64,000 nucleotides of DNA from Dendrolimus kikuchii (taxonomy: Eukaryota > Arthropoda > Insecta > Lepidoptera > Lasiocampidae): the NCBI GenBank assembly GCA_019925095.2, contig CM034391.1, forward strand, positions 6,042,551-6,106,550. The letters run 5' to 3'. The stretch's first letter is position 1; every line of letters starts with the position of its first letter. The notes below the pieces were generated by a model, which had not been told where the DNA came from, did not search any database, and saw only the letters and a list, made by a program, of their open reading frames with translations. Below are positions 1-11,633 of this stretch, piece after piece. Position numbers and translations under genes: made by a program.

Positions 1-75
1 TTCCCAGTAGCCTACGTGGGCATAGCACCCGCCGGAGGAACCCTGTAGACAATATGTTTGTGTTACTATTTTTAT

Positions 76-420
76 CATGGTAGAGCCAAGCTGGAATTAT
101 TATCTTGATTACAGCCCTGTGGTCTGGCTCAATCGGTGTGATACCACGCTCTCACATAAAATAAGAAACACTAAGCCTTCAGGTAATCGTGTTTCGTGCG
201 ATGAATGACAGTTCCGATGGCCGTCTCATCTTCTCTGTTCCAATCCCATATCCCATCCCCTTTATCTCATTCTTCCTTCCTGATCACTCTATTTCGTTTC
301 CATAAAGGCTGGCAACACGTTGGCTTCGCCTCTAATGTTGCAAATATCTAAGGGAAGTTAACCACTTTCCATGGCCTGAGCAGTCTGATTGTTAGCCAAC
401 TTCGTAATAAATAAAGATTG
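76..420 (+). repeat. Degenerate LINE/SINE fragment
   Basis: The start of this stretch (TCATGGTAGAGCCAAGCTG) recurs near 59717-59735. Positions 299-420 resemble the 3' tail of the SINE-3/LINE family described at 38300 (gttgcaaat..., then an imperfect 'accactttccat' block, then AATAAATAAA). It is a decayed retroelement tail rather than a gene. Confidence 0.4.
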
Positions 421-929
421 AACAACTGCTTTTAATCTACTGTTTCAATAAAGTTTAACTGTATTCTATTTATGCCCAGCGAATATTAGAAAAGAAGAAC
501 TAAAAAATAAATAAGAAAAAGAAAGAGGTATATAGTCTGTGTTAAATTTTATGGTCATTCTTGGGCAGAAACAAATAGAGACCCGAAGAGATCTGGAATA
601 ATCACTGATACTGTCATTGGGAAACTGAACCCTAAAAAACTGTAATCAAAATTCTGTATATTTAAAAATACTGCTTAATTGATGTTGATCGAATTTCGTG
701 GAAACCAGCGTTAATCTCCCGATTTTTCTACCCTTTAGTTATACTTATATATAGTAAGTATAGTTGGGAGGGCACTATTTCGACCTTGAAAGAAAATATT
801 CCTCTCTATAAATTTAAATAGTTATTAAAAGATTCGTCATGAATTTTGACTTGTCTAATGATACCCAAGCGCCCATGTACATTGAAAAGAATAATCTTAT
901 AATTGTAGGTTGCACCCTTTGCCAATTTT

Positions 930-1075
930 CTTACATACATACATACATAACTTCACGCCAGTTCCCTTGCGGGGTAGGCACGAACAACAGAGCGCCATTC
1001 AGGCTTATTCTTACACACCTCCCTTGCTTCTTTGACGTTCATAACTCTTGTCATGCACACTAGTCTGTTCTTAAG
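930..1075 (-). repeat. LINE 3'-end fragment (RTE-like tail)
   Basis: This is a reverse-oriented copy of the tail also seen at 26435-26570, 32356-32655, 44399-44780 and 58322-58400. Read on the minus strand it ends in a short run of ATGT units (plus-strand TACATACATACATA at the low-coordinate side). The longer copies show that this is the C-terminal end of a reverse-transcriptase ORF plus a short 3' end. Confidence 0.6.
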
Positions 1076-1395
1076 GCTCCTGATAAATTTTCTTTATATA
1101 AATAAACCGACCGATCGACAAACAAACGAACTGACGAACATGATGATTGTTAACGATAGAATTCAATGGATGAACGGCCTGCTCACTGTTGCGTGTAAAA
1201 TTAAATAATTATTAAAATATGTAAAAATATAAATAAAATAAATATATTTAAATATTTTAAAAACATAAAATATGTAACATTTTGTGCACTTACCTGTGTG
1301 TTTTTAGTAATAAATAATAGCTAATTGAGTGCATAGAGAAGCACTGTACGCACGAACTTCACTCGGGATTAGCCCGGGTGACCGAAGTGAGTTGC

Positions 1396-1430
1396 CCGCG
1401 ACCGTAGACAGAGAACTCTGTCTACGCCCG
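1396..1430. repeat. GC-rich hairpin
   Basis: The perfect inverted repeat GTAGACAGAG-aa-CTCTGTCTAC sits between CGCGACC and CGCGACGG in an otherwise AT-rich region. It is probably the relic of a small transposon. Confidence 0.45.
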
Positions 1431-2685
1431 CGACGGACGACATCGGCCGTGCTATCATGCCATACAAAACCTTGTTTTTATTCATTCCCCTTCGCACATT
1501 TGAACGTTGTGTCCGTTACAATGTTTTTATAAGCGTACCGTTTTTGCCAAAATGGCTACAGAACAGTAAACATACTACGTAATTTTATCAATCTCAACCA
1601 GAAACTTACAGTGAGTCTTACGAATACGGTGTCTTCTGGCTCACGGTAGCGGAATTTCATACATGTATGAGTTTCAATATCCGCGATTCCCGCTAAGATG
1701 GCAGCTTGCTGCAGAGGGCCTAAAACATTTTATCTACGTTAGTATTATTTGCGTTAATATTTCTTTTGAAGTTGTAAATTCTATATGAAGTTATAAATTC
1801 TGTATGAAGTCAATCAAAACTTTTGGTTGGTTCATTCATTTATTTTATTAAAGGCTGGAACTGAAAATCAGCGCTACGTCATCTCTTGTCGTAGCATAAT
1901 CCTGAGTTCTAACCTCATTGCCGTAAATGTGATTTACGTTTTTTGTGGATATTTTTAAATTACATTCATGCTTTATATATACAATATCTTATTGCTTAGG
2001 CGTATTCTATTTTCTATGTGTACATTTGCGACATAAACCTTTTTCTTCTTTCTTTCTTCATGTTAAAATACTGTCCTGAGGTGCTACTGTCAAACTCATT
2101 TCGTCGTTTGTTTTCGTCCAATCAACCCGAAGAATAAATCATATTTTAGATAGAAGAAATTTCTTTCAAACTACAATACTATATAACACAAAAATAAATG
2201 GAACATATAATGGAAAATGTACTTAAATATATAAAAAGACAAGAAAAATATGTTCTAAAATCCAAAGGAACGACGAAAGACGTTTGAGAGTAGGTAAGTC
2301 TTAAAATAAACGGTTTATCTAAAGTCTTTCCAAGCATTTATTATCCATTTGACAGCTCGATGACGGATCAATTAGTAATGTCCTAATGCGTTACCGACTC
2401 AATTTGTTAAATCGACTTAATTTATAAGTAAGTTTTCGTTAATTTATTTTATCTATATATCTTTGCTAAAAATACTATATCGTCTAATAAATTGTATTTA
2501 TTACACTATTATATTATATTATTATTGTATTCATTGTATTTAATTCAGCAAAATAAAACGGTACTTATAATAATTGCAATACAAGAATGAGCTTACAGAC
2601 TAAAACTACTGTCAGACTAAAAATAATGTCAGTATTGAATTAATTATTATTTATATTAATATATTATTAATTATTCATTATTTTG

Positions 2686-2807
2686 CCCTACCATCGGTTG
2701 ACTTTTGACATACTTTTTTGGAGCTTATGTTAAGATTTAATCGATAGTAAGACAAATGAATGGTCGGTAAGATATAGAAAAATGGCCTAAGGGTGCGATA
2801 TATATGT
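2686..2807. repeat. Palindromic MITE copy
   Basis: This is a degenerate copy of the hairpin element best preserved at 60485-60624. It has 'ccatcggttga' and 'gagcttatgt' in the left half and 'ggtcggtaagatata..ggcc' at the right end. Confidence 0.5.
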
Positions 2808-3564
2808 TTGGTGAAAAATATATTTGTGAAATGTGATTCTCGGCTTTGCCACTAGAATTGGCATTTGGCGTTAAAATAAGCTTTAGTTAGGCTGGTTTCA
2901 CCTGGTACCTATTTATAAAACTAGAATTAGTAATATAATTATTAATGCAATCATTGATATCTACTAGACTGACTGATAAATTAGTGGAAATATTAAAACT
3001 CTGTTTTAAAACTGTGGCTGCTTTTCCTGTTTACAAAAATAAGTTTTCGGTAAAAGCGAGAAACGTCATCTAACAATCATTGTACTTAACTACCAAGCGA
3101 TATGCGAAAAGCTATCTGATATACAATACATCATATTATTATCACTCCATTAACAATTTTACAAACGATTGATTACTATTGAAATTCCAGCGTGATTATT
3201 GTAATTTATCATAATTGATGTGAATATTTATCAACTATAGTACAATCAATAAACTAGTTCAATGACCCAGTTTGATTTGCATTTGTAAATAAACAATACA
3301 ATCGTCTTTACGTTCGTTGAAATATAGCTAAAGAATAAGATACCCAGTTAGATTTATGTTTAGGATAATATGTAATATATTTATTTCTTCAATCGACTTT
3401 GCGTTGGATACTATAATAACTGGTCATGAATAAGGGCTACTATATCAGAAAATTCAAGTCCCTGCAATGTTTACGTCAAAAGTCCTGGGGGTAAAATCGC
3501 AAAGCCATTTCGTTCAAGGTTTTGTAAAAAGCCTCTGATATTTTCAGGATTAAGGCACGAAGTG

Positions 3565-3800
3565 TTATTTAATAATAACACCCAGCAGACAAACACATAC
3601 ATTGTAACTCTCAAAGCTAAGCAAGTCACGCTTGTGTTATTGTTAATATACACATTACACATACAGCGAACAATTTTTCGACCTATCCCAAACCCCATAA
3701 TACATAAAGGAAAGTTCGGTAACAAACTATGCCAGGTCTGGGATCGAACCCAAAACCCCTGCATTCCAGTAAACTAGGCCAGGAAAGGCTTAAAACACTC
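3565..3800 (-). mobile_element. tRNA-derived SINE (family SINE-2)
   Basis: Read on the minus strand it has a tRNA B-box-like block (GGGTTCGATCCC) near its 5' part and the 3' block 'caagcgtgacttgctta' near its end. Other copies lie at 6975-7200, 7201-7430, 37185-37440, 45255-45485, 53625-53785 and 59268-59345. It sits in intron 2 of the astacin gene. The tRNA origin is inferred from the B box. Confidence 0.6.
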
Positions 3801-3977
3801 ATCAACATAGGCCCTGCATTTATTGCAGAGCGTCAGGTGTTATCAAGGAATAAAAACATACGCATGTATTCATATCTCATAGATCAGAATGAAATAGGTA
3901 TATTATACTCATTCATAATCCTAGAAATATGTATAGAATTAAATGTTGTTAAAATATCTAAACATTCCTTCACTTAC

Positions 3978-4190
3978 CGAATTCGCCTTCTCCGAACTCC
4001 CATACGACGGTATTATTGGGCCATTTGGTGTCAGGCCAAGTGTAGGCATTGCGGCCCATAGCGTATTCCTTCAGCATGCTCTCAATCATGAAGTCATCGA
4101 GGACAATGTCACCTTCAAATTTGCCGCTCAGCTCTTCAGGATTAGCGAGAGGAGACGACTGCATTCTGGCCAAGAATTTTTCCCCATCAT
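3978..4190 (-). CDS. Astacin-like gene exon 2 (propeptide and start of mature enzyme)
   Basis: 213 bp. The acceptor is tgttttag|AT and the donor TTCG|gtaagtg, phase 1 to phase 1. It encodes the FEGD switch and the WPNNTVVWEF segment. Confidence 0.75.
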
Positions 4191-5204
4191 CTAAAACACA
4201 AGAATGGATAAAAACTACAGGCTTTGTAAATAGAAGGTAGTTTTAGGAACAAGTCTGCCGAATTTATGAATCACGTTCAGTTGCTTCCATAGATGATACA
4301 CTATATATAAGAGTTGCTTCCGTGTACGCTTCCGAGAAAGGCACACTGGTAGTAGGACTGGGATACCAACTATCAGTGAGCTATGGGGCAATTTTTTTTA
4401 CGTTCCTCTTAATTACAAAATCGAAAATTATTGACATATACTCTCGTTTAAAAGTTTCAGACAGATTAAAGCAGAAATTAAAATAAAAAAGTTAGTTTAT
4501 AAAACCTTTAGCTAACAGCTGTTGGTGAAATCAGTAAACTGAAGAGTCAGTGGGTTGGTCAATCAAAACTGTTACTATGCAGCAGACAATCTTGATCGAT
4601 TTCTGATAAATGTAACATGAAAGGCGCTCCACTCAAGCAGTTTAATGACTTGGCCATAGCCGCCTGTAGTAGCTGAATAGCGATAAAGGAAAGCGGAGGA
4701 AAGAGTGGCGCAATTCTGGAGAAGCTTACGTCCAGCACTGGATTGCTAAAGATGTATATAAGATTACTGCGACCGATAAAAAATATGATGAAGGCCAATC
4801 ACAGACAACGTGTAAGTGCAGGCCGTACGAGTAACATTAAAATAATTAACTGTATATCTAACAATCTGGGTTTGTCTAGAATCTAGATTCACAAGTTTAC
4901 TCAGAGATGACAACGTCGATATTATTTATATTTTACTCTATGTAGGTACGTATGTACCTATTCTTGCCATAAATATTGTAACAAAGATTTTTATTCTATT
5001 GCAAATAATCGCATATATCGGATAGAGAGATATCGAATATATCGGAGCGAGATAGAGATATTAGAGATAGAAAGTCATATACTCACCCGTCTTAGTGCTT
5101 TCCAAGAAGCTCCTGAAAGATTGTATCTCTTCTAAGCTCCTCACTATGACTGGGGAGGCAGCAGCCACCGCCAACAACCCGACAATAAGCCCGACCCGCA
5201 ACAT
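3978..5204 (-). CDS. Astacin-family zinc metalloprotease, 5' end (exons 1-2, partial)
   Basis: Two exons, 5204-5087 and 4190-3978, join at GT-AG sites in phase 1 and encode 110 residues plus a split codon; the gene continues past the left side. Residues 1-17 form a signal peptide (MLRVGLIVGLLAVAAAS), so the enzyme is secreted. Residues 18-86 are a propeptide containing F64-E-G-D67. This is the FxGD 'aspartate switch', whose Asp is known in astacins to bind the catalytic zinc and keep the zymogen inactive. The mature enzyme would start near N87 and has the WPN..V motif (W96-P-N) typical of an astacin N-terminus. The catalytic HExxHxxGxxH exon is not visible in the window, so the family call rests on the prodomain and the mature N-terminus. 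A TATA box lies 39-48 bp upstream of the ATG. A broken duplicate of the first exon lies at 7602-7718. Confidence 0.75.
4690..4800 (+). repeat. RTE-type LINE C-terminal fragment
   Basis: The plus-strand text 'gtggcgcaattctggagaagcttacgtccagca' reads WRNSGEAYVQ(H), the tail of the RTE-type endonuclease/reverse transcriptase that also appears at 45832-46215. It lies in intron 1 of the astacin gene. Confidence 0.4.
5087..5204 (-). CDS. Astacin-like gene exon 1 (signal peptide)
   Basis: 118 bp. The ATG at 5204-5202 is chosen because it opens a clean signal peptide and lies just downstream of a TATA box. The donor is ACGG|gtgagt, leaving phase 1. Confidence 0.75.
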
Positions 5205-5242
5205 ATTGGAAAAACTAATGCACTTAGTATTAAACGACCTTT

Positions 5243-5252
5243 TATTTATATA
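5243..5252 (-). promoter_or_regulatory. TATA box of the astacin-like gene
   Basis: TATATAAATA on the minus strand, 39-48 bp before the ATG, which implies a 5' UTR of only about 20 bases. The same arrangement is preserved in front of the duplicate first exon (7752-7761). Confidence 0.6.
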
Positions 5253-5682
5253 TCAACCAATTTATCAAAGATCATTATCTGTTAATTATTGTATGAAATT
5301 AATACGTATATTATTGTATAAAATTTCTATGTAGATATAATACCTACCAATTTTTTTCAAAATGTACCAGAGATATTATCTGAAGTTTTTTGGAAGTGCT
5401 ATATTATCGTTAGATGTTGATTATTAGATACTGGGTTTTGTTACACTTTACAAAGATATTTGGAATGATAAAGCCGATATTAAGATGCTTCATTTTTGTT
5501 TTGATCTGATCTGATCTTATCCACATGGGCATAAAATTTAATCATTAGAAGAGATTGAATATCTTCGTGTCCATCCAGGCCCCCGTTACGCTGAGTATTT
5601 TTCCATTCCCATATATTTTCATTGTATTAATTTGGCGCTACTTACTTGTCTAGGGTGGCAGTTATGTGTGTTTTAACTAATT

Positions 5683-5850
5683 TCAATTTAATTGATCCAT
5701 CTAATGTCAGCACAATGCTGATATTAGACGGATCAACCAAATTGAGTTAATTTGGCTGAAAGGTGCAGAGCTAAAAGGACATGATTCAATTTTACATGGA
5801 TCACGTTGGTTGCTTCATCCAAATTAATAGACAGAATTGATCTGTGTAAT
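5683..5850. repeat. Dispersed repeat (copy 1 of 2)
   Basis: The text from 'gatattagacggatcaacc' through 'ccaaattaat' recurs, diverged, at 14735-14880. The first part (about 5690-5740) is also an imperfect hairpin. No coding capacity; MITE-like. Confidence 0.4.
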
Positions 5851-6974
5851 ATCGGCTTAAAGATAGTAGTGAAATGCTGCATACTTACTGCACTCATAGT
5901 TAGACAATGGTCAATTAATTTTAAGTCGTGTAGATTAAACTTCCATTTTACTGTATCCCATGTCAGTTGTGAAATATTTAAGAGCGTGTAGAGGAATACA
6001 CAATGAAGGGTTTTGTAGAGACGACAAAAAGCAAGGAACACCAAATATCCCGTCTCTACTTATAATAAATCTCTAGAGGAAGTCAAGTTAGACGCTGAAT
6101 TTTAAAAAGAGAAAAAATCTGCGGAATTAAGACGGAGCATTGCTGCTAACTTAGCGCTTTTAGCGCGAGATTTAACGCTTTTTCATTTCTGTTAGCACTC
6201 AAAAATATATAATAAATATACGCTTAGCGCCTTATTTCGCGCTTTTTTATTCTTTACACTTCATTAAAATAATAATTATTCATGTGAAACATTCGTACTG
6301 TTCAAATTGTAAGTACATAGATAAGATAAGGGTATTAAAATAATATGACATAGGATTTGAGTTGTGATAAATTATTTGTTTAATGTCGAATAAACTTTGA
6401 TCATGTACGCAATGCAAATTTAAAATACTATTATGGTACATACAAAAGGTGTAACTCTGAAAATTTCCTAAGTCCTAAATGTTAGATGGCGCCCGTGGTA
6501 CATTCTTATCTCCCTTTTTGGCGTCTTATATTTTGTATCTTTTTTTTTTAGAAAAAATCAATAATCAAATTTTTTGTTAAATTTGTCCAAAAATTTTTTT
6601 AACAATAAAATGTTAATAACTAAAAGAACAGCGGCGCCACTTTCGCATGATAAAGGAGTTTTTTAGAGGTAGGTAAATTTTTCACTATAAATCCTATTAA
6701 TATTGATATCTTGCATGTGCTGAAACTCTTACTTACCCCTTGAATACACACTTGAATCTTTCTGCTTATACACTTAAGACATGTAGTGATCTGTCTAGAC
6801 TAGATTGTGCTGCCACTTTTGACAACTAAACAGCTTGACAGCTTTAAGCACTAAGTAATATTAAGATTATTAAACAGGCAGACCATCTGGTGATAAGGTT
6901 TAGTCGAGCCGCCCCTGCTAAGTAAAACGAGTAGGCCCAAGAAACAATAATAATATATATTTTTTTAATTATCG
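5851..6974. other. Intergenic, nothing recognised
   Basis: AT-rich sequence between the astacin gene and its broken duplicate. No exon 2 for the duplicate was found here. Confidence 0.4.
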
Positions 6975-7200
6975 TCAGACATACACACAAATTATATATC
7001 CCCAAATTAAGCAAGTTACGCTTGTGTTATGGGTAATATACAACGGGTTAGTCTAGGGCCGATCCCAGATAACCAGACCATAGTAAATAACGGAGAAAAT
7101 TTGTTACCGACATTTACCAGTCTAGGAATTGAATCCGGAACCTCTGACTTACAGTGAGGTAGGCCGGCAAAAGCTTAGCCCTCTCAATCACAGAGGACGT
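6975..7200 (-). mobile_element. SINE-2 copy
   Basis: Reverse copy with the conserved 'gcaagttacgcttgtgttatgggta' block on the plus strand and a degenerate B box ('gaattgaatcc'). It is followed head-to-tail by another copy. Confidence 0.6.
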
Positions 7201-7430
7201 CTAATAATAATTGGTAGACAAATACACTCATTGCAAGCTAAACAAGTTACGTTTGTATTATGGATTATATACAACGGATTAGCTGGGCGCTGATCCCAAA
7301 CACCCAGACCATAGTAAATAATGGAAACTTCGTTTACGAAATTTAACATGCCAGAAATCGAAGCCGAAGCCTCTGCATTCCAGTGAGCTTGGCAGGTCAG
7401 TTCAACCACACAGGCTGTCAAATGCCGGCT
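7201..7430 (-). mobile_element. SINE-2 copy, directly adjoining the previous one
   Basis: A second, more diverged reverse copy in the same orientation ('caagttacgtttgtattatgg'). The pair lies where the downstream exons of the duplicated astacin gene would be expected. Confidence 0.55.
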
Positions 7431-7601
7431 TGACGTGCGTTGTGAGGGATGATATGCTGCTAAGTTGCTAACAATGTCACAATAAGGAATTGTCATAAGA
7501 AGATTAAGCAGAAAACCAGAGATCAGGTTCCGAAGTGAATACGTTCGATGCAACCGGTATTTAAAGCTAAGATGATGATGATTTAATGATAGTTTATACA
7601 C

Positions 7602-7718
7602 CTTTTTTTGAGCTTTCCAAGAACTCACAAAACTTTTGAATCTCCTCTCGTTTCCTGGACACTGTAGGTCCTGCCACCACCAGCCCCAAAACACAAAAAC
7701 CCACATCGCTTTCAACAT
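7602..7718 (-). pseudogene. Duplicate astacin-like first exon, frameshifted
   Basis: This is a paralogue of the exon at 5087-5204. It is 117 bp long against 118 bp, a one-base deletion. From ATG at 7718 it reads MLKAMWVFVFW; after a shift of one base near a homopolymer-rich stretch it continues with a propeptide-like segment ending EEIQKFCEFLESSKK, parallel to EEIQSFRSFLESTKT in the intact copy. The exon ends in phase 1 like its relative, at a weaker donor (gtgtat). No second exon was found between here and 5300. It could be a dead gene start, a frameshifted alternative first exon of the astacin gene, or an intact exon with a base-calling error in the homopolymers. Confidence 0.6.
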
Positions 7719-7751
7719 TTTTGGAGAACAGCTATCCTAAGTTGTAAATTC

Positions 7752-7761
7752 CTTTTATATA
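7752..7761 (-). promoter_or_regulatory. TATA box of the duplicated astacin-like first exon
   Basis: TATATAAAAG on the minus strand, 34-43 bp before the ATG at 7718. The context gatatataaa-aagg is shared with the intact gene's promoter. Confidence 0.5.
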
Positions 7762-7764
7762 TCA

Positions 7765-8116
7765 CTAGCTGTGCCCGCGACGTCGTCCGCGTGGAATTTG
7801 TTTTCAAAACCCCCCCGATTTTGAAACATTCTTCATTGGTGCTCCTCTCCTATTGGTGTTAGCGTGATAATATATATATATATAACCTTATAGCCTTCCT
7901 CGATAAATGGGCTATCTAACACTGAAAGAATTTTTCAAATCAGACCAGTAGTTCCTGAGATTAGCGCGTTCAAACAAACAAACTCTTCAGCTTTATATAT
8001 TATCATCGATAAATGGGGTATCTAACACTGAAAGAATTTTTCAAATCAGACCAGTAGTTCCTGAGATTAGCGCGTTCAAACAAACAAACTCTTCAGCTTT
8101 ATATATGAGTATAAGA
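7765..8116 (-). mobile_element. Helitron-like non-autonomous element
   Basis: Read on the minus strand it starts TC (8116) and ends CTAG (7765), flanked by host A and T with no target duplication, the pattern of Helitron insertion. Its 3' end carries the 'gcgggcacagctagt' text common at lepidopteran repeat ends. It contains an internal tandem duplication of about 105 bp (about 7899-8004 and 8005-8110). Confidence 0.5.
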
Positions 8117-9115
8117 TTTGTTTACGAAGTACCTGCACAACTGTCAAGTAATTATAATAAAGGACAAGATAATGTGATTGATTGTGCACTTGATTGTTGA
8201 TTATTAATTCTTTGTATTTTTGAAAAGGTTTTGTAGTAAAGCATTTGTAAAATTTATGCTCAATCAGGTTAATATATCAGCCCATATGCACAGAACAGCT
8301 TGTTTTGGACTTTCTCATTTTAAAGGAACGGACCCGCCACGCTTGTCTCAGAAAGCTCGGTGTATTTCATGTATGTAATCGTTGTGTAGTATTGAGATGT
8401 GTTTCTCCACGAAGTTTTTTTTCACCTCTGTAACTCCATGAGTGACTGTGGTATACTCTTCTAATACTGTGAGTTTAACTTGGGGGAAATAGTAAATAAA
8501 ATGTGCTAGCAGTGGAAAAAATATCATGAGGTCCAGTCGGGACCTCAGAAACTAAAGAAACGTCTGACAGAAGTATAAAGCTAGCTACTCAAGACAATCT
8601 AGCATCTCCAGGAAGTTTCATAACTAAATTGTATTATCAAAGACTTCCTAAAAGTCACCCAGTGTATCCATATACTAACACCGATAAATAGCTACCAAGT
8701 GCATTACAATATTACAACAGCTGCTGTGTTTCTTCAGCCTCCAAGCAAGCTGAATTTAGGGAACTGTCTTTGACTCCTGTAACAAGGATGCTTGTTAAAA
8801 TTCCCATGACCTGTAGCGTCCTCATTATTAATCTTACATAGATATGCCGTATAATAAGTAACTTTGTAATTTAGATGGGTTATCTTATATCATATATATT
8901 CATAATCTGGCCTAATTTCTTTTTATCACGGTCAATTATTTAGAATTTGCGTGGCCAAACATTGCTAAAAGTACTGTTATTTAGTGATTTAGTATTTAGT
9001 TACATAAACCCTTCACAATCCCGTGTTCACTGATGAGGTGTATCATCCCCACTATTAGTCTTTTCTAAAGACGTTAGTACACTGGTCGTTGATTAAAACC
9101 TAATGACAGGACAGA
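8117..9115. other. Intergenic, nothing recognised
   Basis: No exon, RNA gene or clear repeat could be supported. Confidence 0.4.
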
Positions 9116-9329
9116 TCCTACTTATATTATAAACGCGAAAGTTTGTGAGTATGGATGTATGTTTGTTACCCTTTCACGCAAAAAGTACTAAATGGATTTT
9201 GATGAAATTTTACAATATAGCTTATACATCAGAATAACGCAGGCTATAATTTATAAAGATATAGAGTGAATTATCCAAAATATAACGATTTTCCATCACC
9301 ACGCGTGTGAGACCGCGGGGCGTAGCTAG
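9116..9329 (+). mobile_element. Helitron-like non-autonomous element
   Basis: It starts TCCTAC (9116), runs through the block 'aaacgcgaaagtttgtga', has a GC-rich end (ccgcggggcgtag) and finishes CTAG (9329). It is flanked by A on the left and T on the right, as expected for Helitron insertion into AT. Confidence 0.55.
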
Positions 9330-9949
9330 TATTTTGATATTTGTCTGACTCGAACTTAACGAGGTTTTCGTCTCAATTAGGGCAATTCAGGGTCAAATTT
9401 TGGAGTTGCGTGGAGCCATGTCAAAGTGGACACGAGCAAGTAATTCTTCTATAAGATGATAAAGGCTGTTCTTCCGAAGGGCATATGCGAATGGAGTTTT
9501 TTTGGCAAGATATTTTATAGTATCTGAATTTAAATCATGTTTAAAAAACTTTCAGTGATATTAGAAAAAAAATGTTTTTCCGTTTTACAGTCCACTTAGG
9601 TTATACTCGTAGATAAACAGCATAGCAGTAATTCACTAGTTAAGGAATAGGTGCTATATAGAAATAAGTGACATTAAAATGTAGTCATCAAATTAATGTA
9701 AGACTTGGTGACCCGCCTAGCTTCGCTTGTGTACTAAATAGTATCATTTTTCTTTATTTATACTGCTTCTCATTTACCGAACTCTACTTTTTCTCCCGCT
9801 TCTTTCTCCTACTTCTTGCTCCTGATGCCTTACTCTATTTGGGTTTCAGAGAAGATCAGGTGGCAGCCGGCTCTGTATGTTATTTCTATTCCCATTAATT
9901 TTAATATTATCCATCCGATTAACTAATAGGCATTAATTAAAAATCGAAA
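9330..9949. other. Intergenic, nothing recognised
   Basis: No gene or clear repeat could be supported. Confidence 0.35.
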
Positions 9950-10235
9950 GTCGTGATAGCGTAATGGCTAGCGCGTCCCGAACTCAAAGGGAGCGGATTC
10001 AAATCTAGCCGGAAAGCATCCATTACTTAGGCGGCTTTCTGTCCTAATGTTCATATTACTACAAATACCACTTGCGAACAACGGTGAAGGAAATATCGTG
10101 ATGAAACTTGCACATCGAGATAACCGATGTGTCAAACCTGCCACGCCGCTTTGGACAAGCGTGGCAGGTATACTGTCCGTTCCCTTATAGTGAAAGGCCT
10201 GAGTCCAGTAGTGGGACGTTTATGGGCTGATATTC
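9950..10235 (+). mobile_element. tRNA-derived SINE (family SINE-1), near full length
   Basis: The 5' end is tRNA-like: an A-box-like block 'gcgtaatggctagcgcg' and a degenerate B box 'ggattcaaatc'. The body contains 'aacaacggtgaaggaaa' and the tail 'gggacgtttatgggctg'. Other copies are at 52455-52742 (reverse), 54113-54325, 53993-54050 (partial) and 19885-20100 (diverged). It is a transposon, not a working tRNA gene: the A and B boxes are present but no complete cloverleaf is. Confidence 0.65.
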
Positions 10236-11514
10236 TACAATATGTAAGGTATCCAGAAGCTGGAACCTTACCTCGTTAAATTACCATACTAATCCGGTGC
10301 TGAGGTAGGAATCAAAACAACTCCATATAATAGTGCAGGGGAACAACTTCGGCGGTAAGTGCCCGCCGGACAACTGAAGTATGATTGTTATAATGCTGGG
10401 GGGATTTACCTGCGTTAGTGTTAAAGATTTAGGCTGCGGTCGAATAAATCTAAATCTAAGAGTTAAAAAATAACACGCATTGTGTATATTATATACTACA
10501 TACGTTATCTGTCTATATTTGAGTTATTAACAATGTCTCGATCGAGATGAAATAAAAATTATAGGGTGGAAATAAAACTGATATGTAAAAGAAAATTGTA
10601 TTTATTTTTTTCTCCTCTATATATAAAAAAAATATTTCCATTATTCTACAAAATAAAAAAGAATACAATATCACTATAATACTTATATGTATTTATAAAA
10701 TAATAATAACAATTATTACGTTAAAATTTAAAAACTATGGACGTCATACCATTCTTGCACTCCTTCTAATTTTTAATATAAAAATTATTCGGACCTCGCA
10801 TTCTTTATTTTTCGCCATTGCGTCACACATACCAACATTACGGACATAAAAATGACTTAAAACTACCTTAAATTATCAGTTCAGTAAAGAATCTATATAA
10901 TAAGAGATGCCACTTTCGTTTTAATTAAAAAAAAATATAGTATTGGCAATTTTTTTATGAATGCGAAATACATAATCACAATAAAACAATCTCAATGTTT
11001 TTTATATAAAATTAACCATATTGTTTGTGTGGCACATTGTTTCAGAAACATAGTATAAAATAATTATTTTATCAATTTTATTATACATATTAAAAGCCTA
11101 AGATATATGAGCTGCTTTATTTTAAAACTAAATAATTATATAAATACATTGAAGTACTTGTGCCCTTCTATTAAATTTACATTCATGGAGGGTAGAGCGA
11201 TGCAGGACTGTTTCATACGGGGATCAAATAGAAAGTGTCGAGCTGAAAGCTGTAAATACTAAATAGTTCAAAAACCGACAAGAATAGGGCTAATGTAGAC
11301 AAAACGTATGATAATTATGAATTAATCCCACTGGACTGGTCGACATATTTTTATGTGAAATTGAATGAATAGAATTGATTGCGTCGACTTCTGGAACTAA
11401 AACCTGGTGATTTACACTTGCATTACTTAAGGAGCGAATTAATTTACGAAACTAGAGTTAAGCCCTTATCATCGTTTGAACAGACGTCTACTCATGACCC
11501 GATCGGATATCTTA

Positions 11515-11633
11515 ACGACCATTCTATCGCCTTAATATGGGTTAAAATTTGACATAAGCTCCATACAAGTAATATAAAAATTCAACCGATGGTAAGCTCA
11601 GTGAATGAATACGATATAGAAACAGGCCATTAA
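11515..11633. repeat. Palindromic MITE relic
   Basis: Shares 'tgacataagctccata' and 'accgatggtaag' with the element at 60485-60624, diverged. Confidence 0.4.

Larger units (their letters stand above)
421..3560. other. AT-rich non-coding DNA downstream of the astacin exons
   Basis: No coding exon could be supported here on either strand. It holds a LINE tail (930-1075), a small GC-rich hairpin (1396-1430) and a palindromic repeat (2686-2807). If the astacin gene continues leftwards, this is its intron 2; no HExxH-encoding exon was found. Confidence 0.5.

Noticed and set aside
3471..3764. Minus-strand open frame ending LNPENIRGFLQNLERNGFAILPPGLLT, considered as a further astacin exon
   Set aside because: Most of the frame is SINE-2 sequence, and the remaining peptide has no astacin motif and no fitting splice acceptor in phase 1.
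9950..10022. Possible tRNA gene (A and B boxes)
   Set aside because: The same sequence continues into a dispersed SINE body and occurs in several copies; no complete cloverleaf with anticodon arm could be read.
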